A stretch of DNA of 64,000 bases from Epiperipatus broadwayi. Taxonomy: Eukaryota > Onychophora > Udeonychophora > Euonychophora > Peripatidae. The number at the start of each line of letters is the position of its first letter. Position 1 is the first letter of the stretch. Made by a program: the position numbers and the translations under genes. Positions 11,185 to 23,760 of the stretch are shown one piece after another. The notes under the pieces are model-generated. The model did no database searches. It was not told the origin of the DNA and saw nothing but the letters and a program-made list of their open reading frames with translations. The stretch spans positions 5,253,594 to 5,317,593 of the forward strand of contig JAQFVV010012416.1 in the NCBI GenBank assembly GCA_028023455.1, read 5' to 3'.

Positions 11185-11915
11185 CCAGGATATTGTCAAA
11201 TTATGAAGAATATTTATAAAATTGCAACAGTAATGGTTAGATTACATGATAACACTAAGAAGATTAACATTGAAAAGAGTGCATAACTGAGTGGTTTTCA
11301 TATTTCCAAAGATTTTTTTACAAGTATTTTATTGACTAAAACAAAAAGCTAAAGAAGTAAAAATAAATGAAGAATATAAGTCATCTATTTGCAGACATAG
11401 TTGTCTTTGAAAATAATGCTTCAGTGCTTCAAGAATTATAGCAATAGTTATAACATGAAAGACAATAGGACTAAAGATAAATACAAAAAGAATAAAGTAA
11501 TATTCATCGGATTTTCTGACGAGGAAAACAGAGTTCAGTAGTCTTGAATTAGAAGAAATTAACACTTATAAATAACTTTTAAAGATTATTTTAGAAATAT
11601 AATGAATGAAATTAATCATGAAATTAGATTTTGATGGAGGGTTACATGTTTGAAAAGGAAGATTGTTAATAAATCTGTTTTACCAATTCTTAATTATGGT
11701 TAAGAGATTTGAACACTTAATAAAAGAGCAATATAGAAACTTCAAACTACTCAAATAAATGTGGAGAGATGTATATTAGGAGTAACAAGAAGAGATCAAA
11801 AATGAAAAACACAAGGACATTATTGAAATAATTGAAAGACTGAAATGGAGCAGGGTTAAACACATGTATCTAGGGGAGATGCTAAATGATGGATAATTAA
11901 AAATTTAAATATATA
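11185..11915 (+). pseudogene. RTE LINE fragment, decayed
   Basis: Plus-strand pieces align in order with the better copy at 26503-28929. They are IDPGYCQIMKNIYKIAT and KINIEK near 11185-11280, then SHLFADIVVF (the F-ADD catalytic block with one Asp lost) near 11375, and VNKSVLPILNYG and ERCILGVTRRDQK near 11675-11800. IIEIIERLKW follows near 11820. It has internal deletions and many stops. It breaks off before the LINE's 3' end near 11915. Confidence 0.75.
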
Positions 11916-11999
11916 TATTGTAACCTAGTGTTATTGACACTTGGTTTACTTGGCATTATTTCTGCAGGAAAACAATGCTATTCTTTAAAGAAATAAAAA

Positions 12000-13540
12000 G
12001 ATAAAATAACCATAGTAATAATTGATTAATAAAGTATGCTATTCACTCACTTTGGCATGTTTTGGGTGAATAACTAATAGATTTAGTAATGCAATATCAT
12101 TTTTAAAAAGAACATGAATAATTTAATTAAGATATTAATAATTAAAGCAAATTAATATAGTATAAAAAACAAATATCATAAACAGTAATTGATTTTGGAT
12201 GGGTAGAGGGGGGAGTGGATGAATGTCTTATCATAAAGCACAATAACTTCTGGTAAATTTTTTTTGTAAAAAAAAAAAATAATGTTTAAAGAATTATACA
12301 TCACTGATTGTTAATTTAATGTATTATTATTTTTTTTATATTGTCAAATCACTTTGTAATCTATTTAGATAATACTGAAAACTATATGATTGTAATAAGT
12401 TTTTCCTTTCTTTTGTTTATGTTATAATCAAATGATTATTTTTCTGTAAGAGGTCGCTAAAGTCAAGATCATTTTTTTTTTGAAAAAAAAAAAATATATA
12501 GTCTACTTTTAGTTTTCAAGGAAGGAACAGTGCTGAAATTTGGTAACTCAATTTTTTCATTTTATTTTGCAGAAATAAATGTAATCAAAGTAAAATTTTA
12601 ATAATATAATGTGTGGCTAAAATTTTTTGATAAGACATCCTGATTTCCTGTGCCATCTACCTATTTAAAGACCTTTTATACTTAAAAATTTATTGTCTCG
12701 TGCTAAAGTTCAAAAATGACAGAATTAACTAAGGGAATCACGAAAAGTGTTATTATGTCTAAATTAAGGAAGATAAATGATTTCCAAATGAGAAATAATT
12801 ATTTAGTAACTTTGTATCACTTGTTAATATTTTCTTGGTATAGAAAAAAAAAAAAAAAATTGAAAGAAATATTTTGAAACCAAGGAAAATCAACTAGAAA
12901 CATTTTCGCGCTCTTTCTCAATATTGTCTGCCTTTACAAGTAATGTAGTTACATACGTTAAAATATGTTTTATTCACCAAGAATTGTCTGGAAATAATAA
13001 TAATGATAAATAAGATTAAATTATGCACCTGTATATTTTTTTTTTTAAAAAAAATATATATATAAACTTTCTCAGAGTAAATATAGGAAAAGTTATATAG
13101 GGGCATTCTTACGGAGAAGTTACCGTTAAAAAAAATTTATAATTCCTAAAGTATGAACAAAACCAAATATCTTAGTGACTTAATGATAAAAATAAATGAT
13201 ATATTATATTACACATCAGTTGGATTTATTAAAACTTCCTATACATGTAAATCAGCTGCAGTTATTATCAGAATAATCTCGGAAAAATTGCGCATTTCTG
13301 TCCATAAGTAAGCTAGCTAATATGAATTATACGTATCGTCAATAATAAAGTAAAAAAAAAAAAAGAATTGTGTATGTTTATCGTCTATCGTCAACTGTTC
13401 GTTATGTTAGAATATGTATTTTTTTTTTTTCTTGGATCCCAAAATTGTAGTAGTTTAATTCAAGTAAGAATTAATCTTCAATTCTGCTATATTTTTCTTT
13501 ACCTAATTTATTAAACACACAAAATAAGAGAAAACTTTTA
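12000..13540. other. Unique-looking AT-rich sequence, no gene seen
   Basis: Contains A and T homopolymer runs (for example 12270-12281, 12472-12493, 12844-12859) and no member of the window's repeat families. The short minus-strand frame at 12918-13106 is hydrophobic, AT-driven and not convincing. Confidence 0.4.
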
Positions 13541-13576
13541 TTTAAAGGAAATAATACCATGCGTTTATTGTTTTTA

Positions 13577-13651
13577 AACTTGCTTCGTGAAATACGACTG
13601 GATAAAGCTCTTCACCTGGACCAATTGTTCAACAGAAAAACATTTTCTAAT
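13577..13651 (-). other. Candidate terminal coding exon (uncertain strand)
   Basis: On the minus strand an acceptor-like ctctctcattag is followed by a reading frame with FSVEQLVQVKSFIQSYF and KQV, then TAA; an AATAAA motif follows within ~40 nt. On the plus strand the same island can be read from ATG at 13559 as MRLLFLNLLREIRLDKALHL and on to NER, ending at a donor-like gtatgc at 13658. The GC content and codon mix are unlike the surroundings, so it stands out, but I do not recognise the protein. Both strand readings may be chance. Confidence 0.2.
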
Positions 13652-13699
13652 GAGAGAGTATGCATTTGTTAATTAATGATTTTTTTAAACTAATTTGTA

Positions 13700-16200
13700 A
13701 AATTATATGTATTTTTTTTTTTTGTTATATCAACATAGGTTAAAGTCTGTATGGTCAAGTGATATTTAATAGCCTTGTAATGACAAAGGTATGTTTTAAT
13801 ATAATTATTATAGGTTAAGTTGATATTTAACACGAAAGAAAAAATCTATAAAATATGTTTTAATTATTACATACAATTGTAGGTAGAAAATTTGTATGTT
13901 AGATACGTAAAAGAAAAATATTTAGATATTTAAGGGGTAAAATAAATATTGAAAATTATCAGAAGTAACTAAAAAAAAAAAAAGAAAAAATGCTATAACA
14001 AAATATTTCTTGTTAAAGTTTTGAAACGAATTTATACTGTATTAATTAAGGAATTTATTCCTAATTATTCTTAAATAACACATCCACTTTATTTAGTTTA
14101 AGATAGTATGCTACCAACTATTTTTGAATGTTCCTTTATTAAAATTAAAATTATTATACTTTTATTCTATGATGTCCATTGATTTCAGATGTTGATCAAA
14201 GTATACACGGTAACATAAGTTTATTATAATCAGTGTATTTACTTATCCTGCCCAGATATAGCATTGGTATATGCTTAATATTCGCATAGGTAATAATTAT
14301 AATGTATTTATTTTGTGGGATGAAAAATGATCTCCCCAAAAGCTTTGTTTTCCATGAGAGGAAGATTTTAAATATAATGTTCGGGTATGTTTATAGCCCA
14401 AGTGATCGACTCTCATAGATAGGACGATCAAGAATTTATCTAGCATTTAGTATGCTCCATTCGTTTAAATCCCAAGAGAGGATTGTATTTGGTGTGTGTT
14501 CGTTGTATGCCCAAGTAAGAGGCAAGAAACCACCAAAATATTTTAATGTAGTAGATTACTTTACAGACCTTCGTGGTTATTCCATATTCCTCATGTGAAA
14601 ATAAAGATAGCTCCACCATGGAAGGTGTTGATTATTGTGCTTAATTTTGAAAGTTCGGGCAAGATAAAGGTTATATTGGAGGTGTTAGTTCCTCAAGATC
14701 CAATTTAGTATAAATAATGCGTTAGTAACTAAGATCAATATCTGTATTGTGCTGCTAAATATTGCTAGTATTTGACAAGTAAATCAATGGAGAAAGTAAT
14801 TAAAATTGCGTAATTTAAAACGCTTATTTACTGAAGGAATATTCAAATGCAATATTTAATTCTGGTTAGTAATTAAATAATACTCATATTTAAAATTATA
14901 CGTATGAATAAAATTTGTATCGTAACTTAAGTTAGCATTAAGTTAAATGTAAGATGATAAGTGTAACTTCTGATCACTGGCCATTAAAGACCATAAATAA
15001 AGTAAATGTATTAGAAATAAATTTAATATTTTGCGTATTGCATATGATGGGATTAATCATTTAAAAAAAAAAAAAAAAACAGAAATAGTTAGTCAATAAT
15101 TTTGAATAAAAGCTTCTACAACGTTACCAAAATTTAATAAACAATGTATTGGTAATGAAATGTACTTTTAGTTAATCAATCCATATGATTGCATACAGGA
15201 GAAGTAGTAACCTCTAGTCCATAACCAAAAGAGTATACAGATTAATGTCAGTTATATTTTATATTTTTGTATTACTATGGGATTAGTGAATAAATGTTCA
15301 TATATTTTTTTTTGTGATAATAATAAATTATAGTCTTGTTAAAATTTGTTGTAGATTCATTTTTTTTGTTTTTGTATGCTAAATATAAGTGTTTGCACAA
15401 TATTTGCAAAACCTTTTCTTGAGTCCGAAATCATTCCAAATTCTTAAAAACTTAATATACCAGATAAATACATTTAAGCAGATCGGAATATGTCATTATA
15501 TTTTAGTTTAATGATAATTATTTATGGAGTTGAAAACTTAAGACTAAACATCCACCTTTGTGTAAAGAAAAAAAAATGAATTTATTCCCAAACCATTAAC
15601 TTTGGTTGCACATTATTCCATTCCCATTTAGTTAAATTGTCTAAGTAATAAATCTTAGTTATATTATTGTGTTGTCATGGATGATGGAAGGACACAAAAA
15701 GCACCCTTGTCTTTTTATTATTCTGACTGAGATTCTGAAAAAAAAAAAAAAAGGCTGTGTTATTCAAAATTATACGTCATTATTGAATAGAATTATCATC
15801 TCTTTAAATAATATAGCAGTTGATATGAGAGATGAAGACACATTGAATTTAAGTAAAATAAATGTTTCCTATAGCCGACCAGAATGCCAGTCATATGCAA
15901 CAACACAATACCGCCCCAAGCATTTCCTTACATGAAACAAAGAACCCTGAGATTAATATTATTATAATTATTCTTTAAATTAATAAGTGATCAATTATTG
16001 TTGTTATTACAATCGTGGCATGGCTTAAGAGAATTGAATGTACAATTGTATTATATGAAAAGTATTTTAGATCATATTGGAAAATTAATGGATATGTTGT
16101 TTTATTTTGGGTTGACTTAAACACAACCTGAAAAATTAGTGCAAACTAAACTAAATGAATACTTACAGCTAAGAGAGAAAATATTTATTGGGTTAGAATA
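13700..16200. other. Unique-looking AT-rich sequence, no gene recognised
   Basis: No repeat-family member seen. The 88-codon plus-strand frame at 15669-15935 ends in a less AT-biased stretch (CQSYATTQYRPKHFL) but spans a poly-A-coded lysine run and resembles nothing I know; it is not called as a gene. 14390-14680 is slightly GC-richer and may be worth a similarity search. Confidence 0.35.
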
Positions 16201-16204
16201 TATA

Positions 16205-16330
16205 TGCGAGATGGATGGATGAAATAAGAAAGATTCTTAATGTGGTGTTGTAAAGACAGACTATCGATCAGAGAAACTGGATTAAGCTTGAAGAGATTGT
16301 CTAGCAACATGGATATGTTGTCATGGTGGA
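16205..16330 (+). repeat. Possible LINE 3'-end fragment
   Basis: gatggatggatgaaataaga followed by a gtggtgttgtaaagacag-like block resembles the end of the RTE pol frame (family reading RWMDEIRK) seen at 20755-20800. Too short and diverged for certainty. Confidence 0.35.
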
Positions 16331-16486
16331 AATATTAATTCTTGAGAGAAAGTTTAGGCTCAGAAAACCATTGAATCAATTTCTCAAAAAAAAAAAGTCA
16401 AATTAAACAAAAGAAAATGACAAAATCAAATAGCCATCATATCATACATACACATTTGTAAAAATAATTCAAACCATTATTCTTAC

Positions 16487-16621
16487 CTGACAAATGCACA
16501 TTGAACATGCATCTGGTTCCCATGCTTCTCCTTCTTGATATAAACGACCTTCATGAAAACATGGTGTGGGACATGTACATGTATCCTCATAATGTTGTAG
16601 TGTTTCATTCAGTGCCATATT
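16487..16621 (-). CDS. Exon of an extracellular VWC-domain protein
   Basis: A 135 bp exon (45 codons, phase 0 at both ends). It is bounded by acceptor tttttgtttag (16622 side) and consensus donor CAG|gtaaga (16486 side). Residues 1-12 continue a coiled coil; residues 15-45 hold the start of a von Willebrand factor C domain, with Cys15, Cys17, Cys21, then GRLYQEGEAWEPDAC and SMCIC. This is the family pattern C-x3-G-x2-Y-x2-G-x-W-x2-D-x-C-x2-C-x-C. VWC domains are secreted, disulfide-bonded modules that often bind BMP-type ligands. The exon fits exactly, in phase and heptad register, behind the exon at 31269-31375. The rest of the VWC domain must be in an exon to the left, which I could not find. 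Likely protein types are NELL, thrombospondin-1/2 or kielin/chordin-like; the choice is open. Confidence 0.8.
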
Positions 16622-16794
16622 CTAAACAAAAATGTGATCTATTGAACATCATAAAATTCACACATACACCCTTTTACAACTTATTTAAAAATCTATTTAA
16701 TTATAAGTTATTTGAACACAGACTTTCCAGCTCCCTTAACATAAACACACATACACATTTCTACTACTTATTTAAAGGTTTATTTAATTATGTT

Positions 16795-17240
16795 ATTTGA
16801 ACACAGACGTTCAAGCTCCCTACATCCACTCTATCTCATACAACCCATACCCAAGTCCACACACATGTGAAAATGATAAATAATCTCCAATATACATGTT
16901 TCATGCTGAACCAGCACTCATCACTTGCTCTAGATCATCATCTCACACAAACATATATATAATGTTATCCATTGCTTCAGTCTGTCCAAAAGTAGTCGGA
17001 ACGCACATATATATAATGAATGCTCGGTTTATATTAAGATAGCAAATCTTCATACTTAAATGTGTTAGGAGATGATTATTTGAACCAACTGATGAATGCT
17101 GGTTCAGCATGAAATATGGATATTGGAGATCATTTAGCTTTTTCACATGGTGTGGTCGTGTGTATCATTTGTATGAGATAGAGTGGATGGCTGAAGTGAG
17201 CTTGAAAGTATGTGTTCAAATCTCCTATATTTCAACTACA
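16795..17240. mobile_element. Foldback family III palindrome
   Basis: The forward arm from gaacacagacgttcaagctc through ccatttatctcata-, gataaataatctccaatata and tgctgaaccagcactcatca is mirrored. The mirror is ccaactgatgaatgctggtt, atattggagatcattta and gtgttcaaatctcc at ~17215-17225. The ~50-60 bp centre near 16975-17030 includes (TA)n and a duplicated acatatatataatg. A shorter forward fragment lies at 16690-16780. The open reading frames here are translations of the repeat. Confidence 0.75.
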
Positions 17241-17259
17241 CTTCAGGTATATAAAATAT

Positions 17260-18040
17260 ACTTGTATTTAAAATATTTATTATAAATTATAAAATATATT
17301 TGCATATCTACTTTTATAACTTTATGATCTTCTAAATCTAACAGATCATCTCTTTACCTTTTAAAAGTGTTTTATTTATTTAAAGAAACAAATCATATAC
17401 TCTATAAATGCTGCAATTAGATCTCTTTAATTAAATTTTTTTTATAAAATGGAATTTTACTTTGGATGTATCTGGGTTAGGCTAATTTTGTTGAAAAACC
17501 AAGAATTGTTAAAGAAGGGTGGAGTCCAGAAACTGGTCCAGTAAGTCTTGATCTTTAATTTGAGAGTTTTGTTAATAAATAGATTAAAATCTTAATTCTA
17601 TAATGATTTACAGACTATGATAGTTTTTTTTTTTTTAATGATAATTATATTTTAACATTTATCTAATCGGCTTTCATCTCTATTGAGACCTTTTCAAGTA
17701 TATATATATCTATCTCTTTCAAAAAAAAGTCAAAACCTGTACGTTTTTTAAAAAATGAGATTTGACAAATTAGTCATATCTAACAAAGTGCAATTTGAAA
17801 TATTAAATAAATGTGAGTAAATGAGTATATATATAAAATTCATATTTATTATTAATTTAATTTTTTATAAATATTTGTTAGAATCTTACAAAAAAAAAAA
17901 AAAAAGATTACATAAAGTTAGAATATCCAATAAAATTTTTAGTGATCTTTAATATTATACAACTAATAAATTAATTTGCACTTACACTTTTACAAACACA
18001 AAATTAAAAAAAAAAACAATATGTAGAAAGTATATAATTG
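17260..18040. other. No gene seen
   Basis: AT-rich non-coding sequence with poly-A/T runs (17625-17637, 17890-17905) and a short TA run at 17701. Confidence 0.4.
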
Positions 18041-18044
18041 TAAA

Positions 18045-18535
18045 TATAGGGGACTTGAACTCAGACTTTCAAGCACCATTCAACTATCCATACTATCTCA
18101 TACTGATGATACACATGACCACATACATACATGTAGAAAAGATAAATAATCACCAATATACATATTTTATGCTAACCCAGCACTCATCAGTTGGTCCAGA
18201 TTATCATCTCCCACCCATATATATATATAATCAATGCTCAGTTTATATTAAGATAGCAAATCTTCATACTTTAATGGACAGGCTTCAATTCATTCCAACC
18301 TCCAACTCTTCAGCCAACCATTTCATTGAAGATATGATGATGGAAACCCCAAATCCCACACTGATGTTATTATTATTGTCATTCCCATGTTGACCTCAAG
18401 TCATTCTGACTCCACATGTATAGGATCTTATCCATTTAAATACATAGAAGAGGGATGGGCAGGATACAGGCTTAATGTGTAAATATTTGAAATACAGGCA
18501 CTCTTCACATACCTGGAGTATATAATTATAAACTA
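18045..18535 (+). mobile_element. Foldback family III, full-length forward unit
   Basis: The longest single unit of the family. It runs from ggggacttgaactcagactt, cactcatcagttggtccaga and gcaaatcttcatactttaat to a tail absent from shorter copies. The tail has cccatgttgacctcaagtca, ggatcttatccatttaaata and gatgggcaggatacagg. The tail matches the inner part of the palindromes at 55740-56870 and 59390-59965. The 112-codon frame across it is a repeat translation, not a gene. Confidence 0.65.
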
Positions 18536-18836
18536 GAGAGAGATAGCATTATGATATATGTAGAAGAATTATACAAAGAATTACATAATAAAGATTAAAA
18601 AAACAAAATGTGCTTTACAATTACTACATCTTTTGAATTGCCCAGCATTCAAAATGAAAAAGTGGGCACATGCAATAAAGAAGGAAAAAACCCCGATAAT
18701 GATGGTAATAGAATTAATATGTTAGAAGAAGCAAGTGAATAAATAAAAAAAATCGTTGGCAAAATTATATATCAAATGTCTGATTGATAAAGATGTACCA
18801 GATAAATGGAAGAATGCAATAGTAATATTAATATTT

Positions 18837-19733
18837 ACTCTGTCCTGAGTGTCTCCAAAGACTAGTCAGGGAGCTAGATAAATAAACAATGTACTTTGAA
18901 ATGTATATATAACATTTATTTAATAACAATAATAATGAGGTAAAAACACAAAATAATAGTCCATTAATATTTATAAGCTATTTATTGTCCTTGATAGAAA
19001 TAGTCTTCCTTCACACTAGGAGTAATCCACTTATATATCTGTGCTTTCAAATCAAGTGTCTTTTGAAACTTAAATGAGCATATATAATTTTCATATAAAA
19101 TAAATTGCTACAGTTCGCATTATCAGGGCTTACATTGACACACACAATTTATATATTTATATTAATCGTTTCTGCTCCCAACTTCTTTCTTATGGTTTGG
19201 TTAAACTTCACTTGATTACCCTTCACTGGTAATAACTTTTTATACACGAACATGTAGTGCTTCTCACTTGTCGCTATTTCATTTTAACTTCTATCCCAAC
19301 TGATCAAACTACTAGTCTATCATTGATCATTCTTCACTTATGATTTATTTTTCATTTTAAAACCACACTACATTTTAACTGCTTCCTTCCTTTTTTTTAA
19401 TTTACAATAGGTGATATCTTATATATGATCTAATTTATGTACAACTAGCTTTATTTGCATACAAATTCTTTTCTTGTCAAGCATTGGTGGCCAAGTGGTC
19501 ATCACAGCTGCCTTACAAGCAGTTGTCGAGGGTTTTCAGGTTCGCTTCCCGGCCGATGTTTTGACACATGAAAGAAATCTAATTAAATGTATAATTTGGG
19601 ATAATCTCTCAAGCAAATTTCTATTTTTTTCTCCGAAAAGGGAATATTATTAAATTTAAAAAATCCGTGTGTATTTACAAAAATAAATAATTTTTATTTA
19701 CATATACGTTTATATATGCACAGGCATCTCAAT
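18837..19733. mobile_element. ~0.9 kb insertion inside the RTE copy, unclassified
   Basis: The LINE reading stops in aatattta near 18830 and resumes from aatttttaaaaaagg near 19731, leaving ~8 bp near-duplicates (aatattta / aattttta). The insert begins ctctgtcctgagtgtctcc and carries a SINE at 19483-19570. It has no clear terminal repeats or coding capacity, so its class is unknown. Confidence 0.45.
19483..19570 (+). repeat. tRNA-derived SINE (family B)
   Basis: attggtggccaagtggtcat resembles a pol III A box, and ggttcgcttcccggcc ~45 bp later resembles the B box and T-arm of a tRNA. The same head occurs at 48795-48880. A tRNA-derived SINE head rather than a working tRNA gene: the anticodon arm is not properly paired and the 3' side runs into a gatgttttgaca body. 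Confidence 0.65.
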
Positions 19734-20278
19734 TTTTAAAAAAGGGATAAAAAAGATATATTATTTTTTGACCAGTTCTATACAATTTTTTTTACCAAGA
19801 TATTCCAACTTATCTAGAACAAATTGTGGATTTTAACAACCAAAATAATATATTAAAAGTGATTTTGGTACAGTAGATTATGTCAAAGTACTAAGAGGAG
19901 TTATAGAAAAGACCAATGAGTATGATTGGCACTATGCTTTGGATTTTTAGATTATTAAAAGGCATTTGATTTTATAAGTATTTCTACAGTGATTAAAGCA
20001 CTGGACCATTAAGATATAGACCCAGAATATTATCATATTCTGAAGAGTATGACTAGATTGCATTTGACACTAAGAAGATTGATATTGAGATGAGTATATG
20101 AGAAGATGATTCCATATGTCCAGAATGTTTTATGGTAGTTTATGAATTAAAATAGGAAACTAATCGTTATCTAAATTTTGGCTGTTTTTACAAGAGTTAT
20201 CAGATGAAAATAAAAAAGTAGGACTAATGATAAATGCTAAAAAAGACTACAGCAATGTTCAACAGATTCTCTCAAAAA

Positions 20279-20312
20279 ATAATAATAATAATAATAATGA
20301 TGATGATGATGA
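20279..20312 (+). repeat. (AAT)n(GAT)n microsatellite
   Basis: Short trinucleotide tract inside the decayed LINE copy. Confidence 0.8.
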
Positions 20313-21384
20313 ATTAGAGAAAATTAACTACAATACTTAGATTAATATGGATGAAATGTAATGAGTAAAATTAATAATAGAATTAATTTTGGGTGGAGTG
20401 CTATTAGTAGAAATAACTTGATATCAAAAGGAAATATGACTATCAATGTGAAAAGAAAGATTTTTCATAAATGTGTTTTACCAATTCTTACTTCTGCATA
20501 TGAGACTCAGGCACTCAGCAGATGAGCTATACAGAATGGATAGAGACATATGTTACTATATATGTACAGATACAGCAGGAACAAAAAGAAAATATATGGC
20601 TAGAAGAACAAACAGGTAATACTGATATCACTGAAAAAATGAAGACTCCATTACTAGGCTGGATATAGCTAAAAGAGATGATAATAGATGGACAGATAAT
20701 ATTTAAATTGGATCCCAAGAGATTGTAAAAGATCTAGAAAGAAACCACATGTGAAATGAATGGATGAAATAAGGAAGTTTGTTGATGTGATATGAAGAAA
20801 AAAAGATTAGGAATCACAGAGGGTGTGTTAAACTTGGAGATACCTTCCTCCTGATGTGGATCAATAATGATGGTGGTGATAGATAGTCAAATTAATGTTC
20901 ATATTTTTGGCAAAGTTTGAACTTTCAGTGACATAATAAAATATCTATTTTTAATTTTAAAAAATCTCAAATCTGAAAAAGCTTTGCTTATTAATGACTT
21001 TGGAGTTATAATGTTTTATCTGTAGATTTATCAATCATATTTACTAATTTGCTGAAATCAGATAAGTGGAAATTGTTGTAAATAAATGTAATACCTACTT
21101 TACATAGAAAGCACAGGAAATTGAAATATAATAATATGGTTCTCCTGCAACTTAAAAAATAGGATGTATTTACCATAATTGTATTTGTTATTTTACCCAA
21201 ATTTATTATACAAATGTCTCATGGAGCCTACCAAAAAAATATAAGTTGTAGAGAAAGTTCATTAAAGATACTCTATAAGATTCTAAAAATCCAAGGCAAA
21301 ATTACATAACCATCAGCTTGTTGGATACGATACTAATAAATATGTTATTGTATTGGTCATGTAAAGTGAATGAATGGTTAAAAA

Positions 21385-21897
21385 ATCTTTTCATCATCAT
21401 CATCAATCATTATCAATCCACTGCAGGATAAAGGTCTCTCCAAGTTCAATCCATCTTTTCCTATCTTTAGCTTCTCTTTTCCACATCATCCCTACACACT
21501 TTCTTATTTCATCCATCCATCTCACATGTGGTCTCTTTCTGGGTCTTTTACAATATCTTGGAATCCAGTTTAAAATTTCAATTGTTCATCTATTATCATC
21601 TCTTCTAGCAATATGTCTAGCCCAACTCCACTTCAGTCTTTTAATTTTTTCAATGAGGTCAGTAACACCTGTTTGTTCTCTTACCCATACATTGCGTTTT
21701 TGATCTCTTCTTGTTACTCCCAACATGCATCTCTCCATACTTCTTTGAGCGGTCTGAAGTCTCTGTATTGCTCTTCTATTAAGTGTCCAAGTCTCAGATC
21801 CATAAGTAAGAACTGGCAAAACACATTTATTAACACCTTTCTTTTCAAACACATAGGCATATTTCCTTTTAGTATCAAGTTATTTCTATCAAAAGCA
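21385..21897 (-). pseudogene. RTE LINE 3' fragment, recent
   Basis: Minus-strand copy of the last ~170 codons of the RTE pol frame. It includes VLPVLTYGSETWTLNRRAIQ, RLQTAQRSMERCMLGVTRR, WVREQTGVTDLIEKIKRLKW and on to RWMDEIRK and GETFILQWID-like ends. It is 5' truncated at about 21897 within the NNLILKGNMPMCLK block. A (ATG)n-like tail (tgatgatgatgatg on the minus strand at about 21393-21406) follows the 3' end. Only a few differences from the copy at 26503. One frameshift follows LKRK near 21840. Confidence 0.85.
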
Positions 21898-22004
21898 ATC
21901 TAACTAGGCTTAAAAAAGTATTTTATGGTAAATTTGAGAACATATTTCATGGAAGAAGGAGGTTGACTTTATTTATATTATAAAAATTATTTCAAATGCA
22001 GTAA

Positions 22005-22125
22005 AGAAATGCAGTGGTAAATTGTCAGACTCTGGAACCTAAGATCCTAAGATCGATTGTAGTTCTGGTATTTCAGATGCTTTAAGTTCTTACGAACTCC
22101 CCAATCAATAAAGCCATTCAATTAT
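22005..22125 (+). repeat. SINE family A copy
   Basis: gcagtggtaaattgtcagac, ctctggaac, a gatcgat B-box-like segment, gttctggtatttcaga and the tail ccccaatcaataaagccatt match the family tail ccaagcaataaaccatt at 37735. Confidence 0.55.
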
Positions 22126-22129
22126 TTTT

Positions 22130-23755
22130 TATTGGAAAGTTAGAGCTAATGATAAAATAAAATAAGTATATACTATTAGACAAGATATTAAAATCTTTTA
22201 CAAAGTAAATTTTGTTGTCAAAATTAAAAATCACCATTGAAAATTGTCAAATAAATAGACTAAAAGACTTCTGATTACATATGTGGACATTTTTGTGTTT
22301 CAGGGATTGTATTTTTCTAGAGTTAGAATAGTCATGCTCATTGTTCAGTGTTAATTGTATGGCTGATTAAGCAACATATTCTATTCAACAATACATTGCT
22401 ATTACATAGATATTTCAAAGATAAATAATCTTGAAATATAAACATCATTCCATAATCATTTTGAACCATTATCAACATCATCACTATTTTCTAAAATTAT
22501 CAATTCACTACAAAATGATATTCTCCAGACTCTCTGACAGTTTTTCTTCTCTTTAAACAACATAAAACTTTCTTATTACAGTCATTCCTCTCAGATTTAA
22601 ATCTTTCTAGAGCTCTTAAATTTTTTCCGGAGTATTGCTGACAGGTTATATAATGTAAGTCATGCAATTCAGCAACATTTTTTTGCAAAAATAAGCATAT
22701 TATTTTATCTTTCTTAATCTTTCTTTGTTCTCCAGGCTTAAAATTACTGCTAGTGTATGATGATAAATATTTTTATAAAATTTGACAGTACCTGAGTGTG
22801 ACCCAGGATGTTCCAAAACTTTTAACTCAGCAAAGATGATTATGGATACAATAACCATATTATAATATCGAAAGATAATGCAAAATAGCAATTTATATTC
22901 ATTGATTATTTTTATTATATAATATTTAAAGGTAGTCTACAATTCTAGTAATTTAAAATTTTATAAGAAACTAAATAAAGTATCAAAAGGCAATAAACAG
23001 AATTGAATTCAACAAATAAAGCAACAGAAATAGCAGTAACTAAAACTACAGTTTACTGAAAATATTATCCTCAAAATCTGTAATTTTCCAATGAGTTATT
23101 TTATCTTGCATTGATATGTCTTTGTGCTCTCTATATATTAACAGAGATAACTTTTTACATACATTCATTTTGTAATTTGAAATTGTAACAGCATCTTCTA
23201 TTTGATTTTTGGCCCATATATAATTGTTACATGTGTGCTAAATACATGACATTCAATTAATGGCACATTTTCAAGTTTTCAGTATTCATTCATGGGGATT
23301 TGAATCTAGTTTAAGTATGTCTACTATACTTGTATTTGAATATTCTTTAGACTAAAATTGTTTCCTATATCAGTATTGTAAAAATTTTATAAAAATATTA
23401 TTATGGTGTTATTGTGGTAATTATGACAGAATATCAAATGGGTTTCACTTCTGAGGAATGTTTCTTTGATTTTGTATAAAAATGTTCAAGTCATTACATA
23501 TTTTTCCAAAAGAAATCAGTGTGATTTATGTCTGGGCATCTTCAACGAACCATTTTAATTCACTTTTACTGCAGCAAAGAAAGAATCACTAGTAAATGTA
23601 CAGTATGGTTATGACAAAAATAAGCAATATAATAAAACTTAACATGAATTGCATGATCACAATCTATATGATTCAAACTGTGTTATGATGGATGTTATTC
23701 TGGCATCACATTTTACATTTTCTGTATGTAAATAATTTTGTTCACTAATATAAAA
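22130..23755. other. No firm gene; two short minus-strand frames
   Basis: Minus-strand frames at 22500-22688 and 22700-22891 are adjacent in different phases. The first is charged (NLRALERFKSERNDCNKK, CLKRRKTVRESGEY), and the second holds a tgggtcacactcaggtac segment that looks SINE-like. They could be one frameshifted relic, but I recognise no family and call no gene. The rest (22900-23755) is AT-rich and featureless. Confidence 0.3.
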
Positions 23756-23760
23756 TGTTA

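Larger units (their letters stand above)
18610..20880 (+). pseudogene. RTE LINE copy, heavily decayed and interrupted
   Basis: Plus-strand order matches the copy at 26503-28929. Near 18640-18700 are ELPSIQNE and KNPDNDGN (family GKTPGNDG), and near 18800 DVPDKWKNAIVI. After an insertion (18837-19733) come VLRGVIEKTNEYDW at 19890, KALDH near 19995, and 3'-end blocks at 20400-20870 ending in a tgatggtggtgat tail. The tail resembles the (ATG)n-like tails of other copies. Many stops and indels. The LINE's endonuclease part is absent. Confidence 0.75.

Noticed and set aside
16943-17146. Recurring peptide MLNQHSSVG / MLTQHSSVGPD in frames at 16943, 18055 and 58317, possibly a small gene family
   Set aside because: All are translations of the same block of foldback family III, in both orientations; no start context, splice signal or constraint.
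19483-19570. Possible functional tRNA gene
   Set aside because: A and B boxes are present but the anticodon stem does not pair and the sequence runs into a SINE body; the related copy at 48795 is also degenerate.
21374-21903. Plus-strand frames of ~100 codons (and the similar pair at 26495-26922)
   Set aside because: Antisense shadows of the RTE pol frame; they resemble each other because both lie opposite copies of the same LINE.
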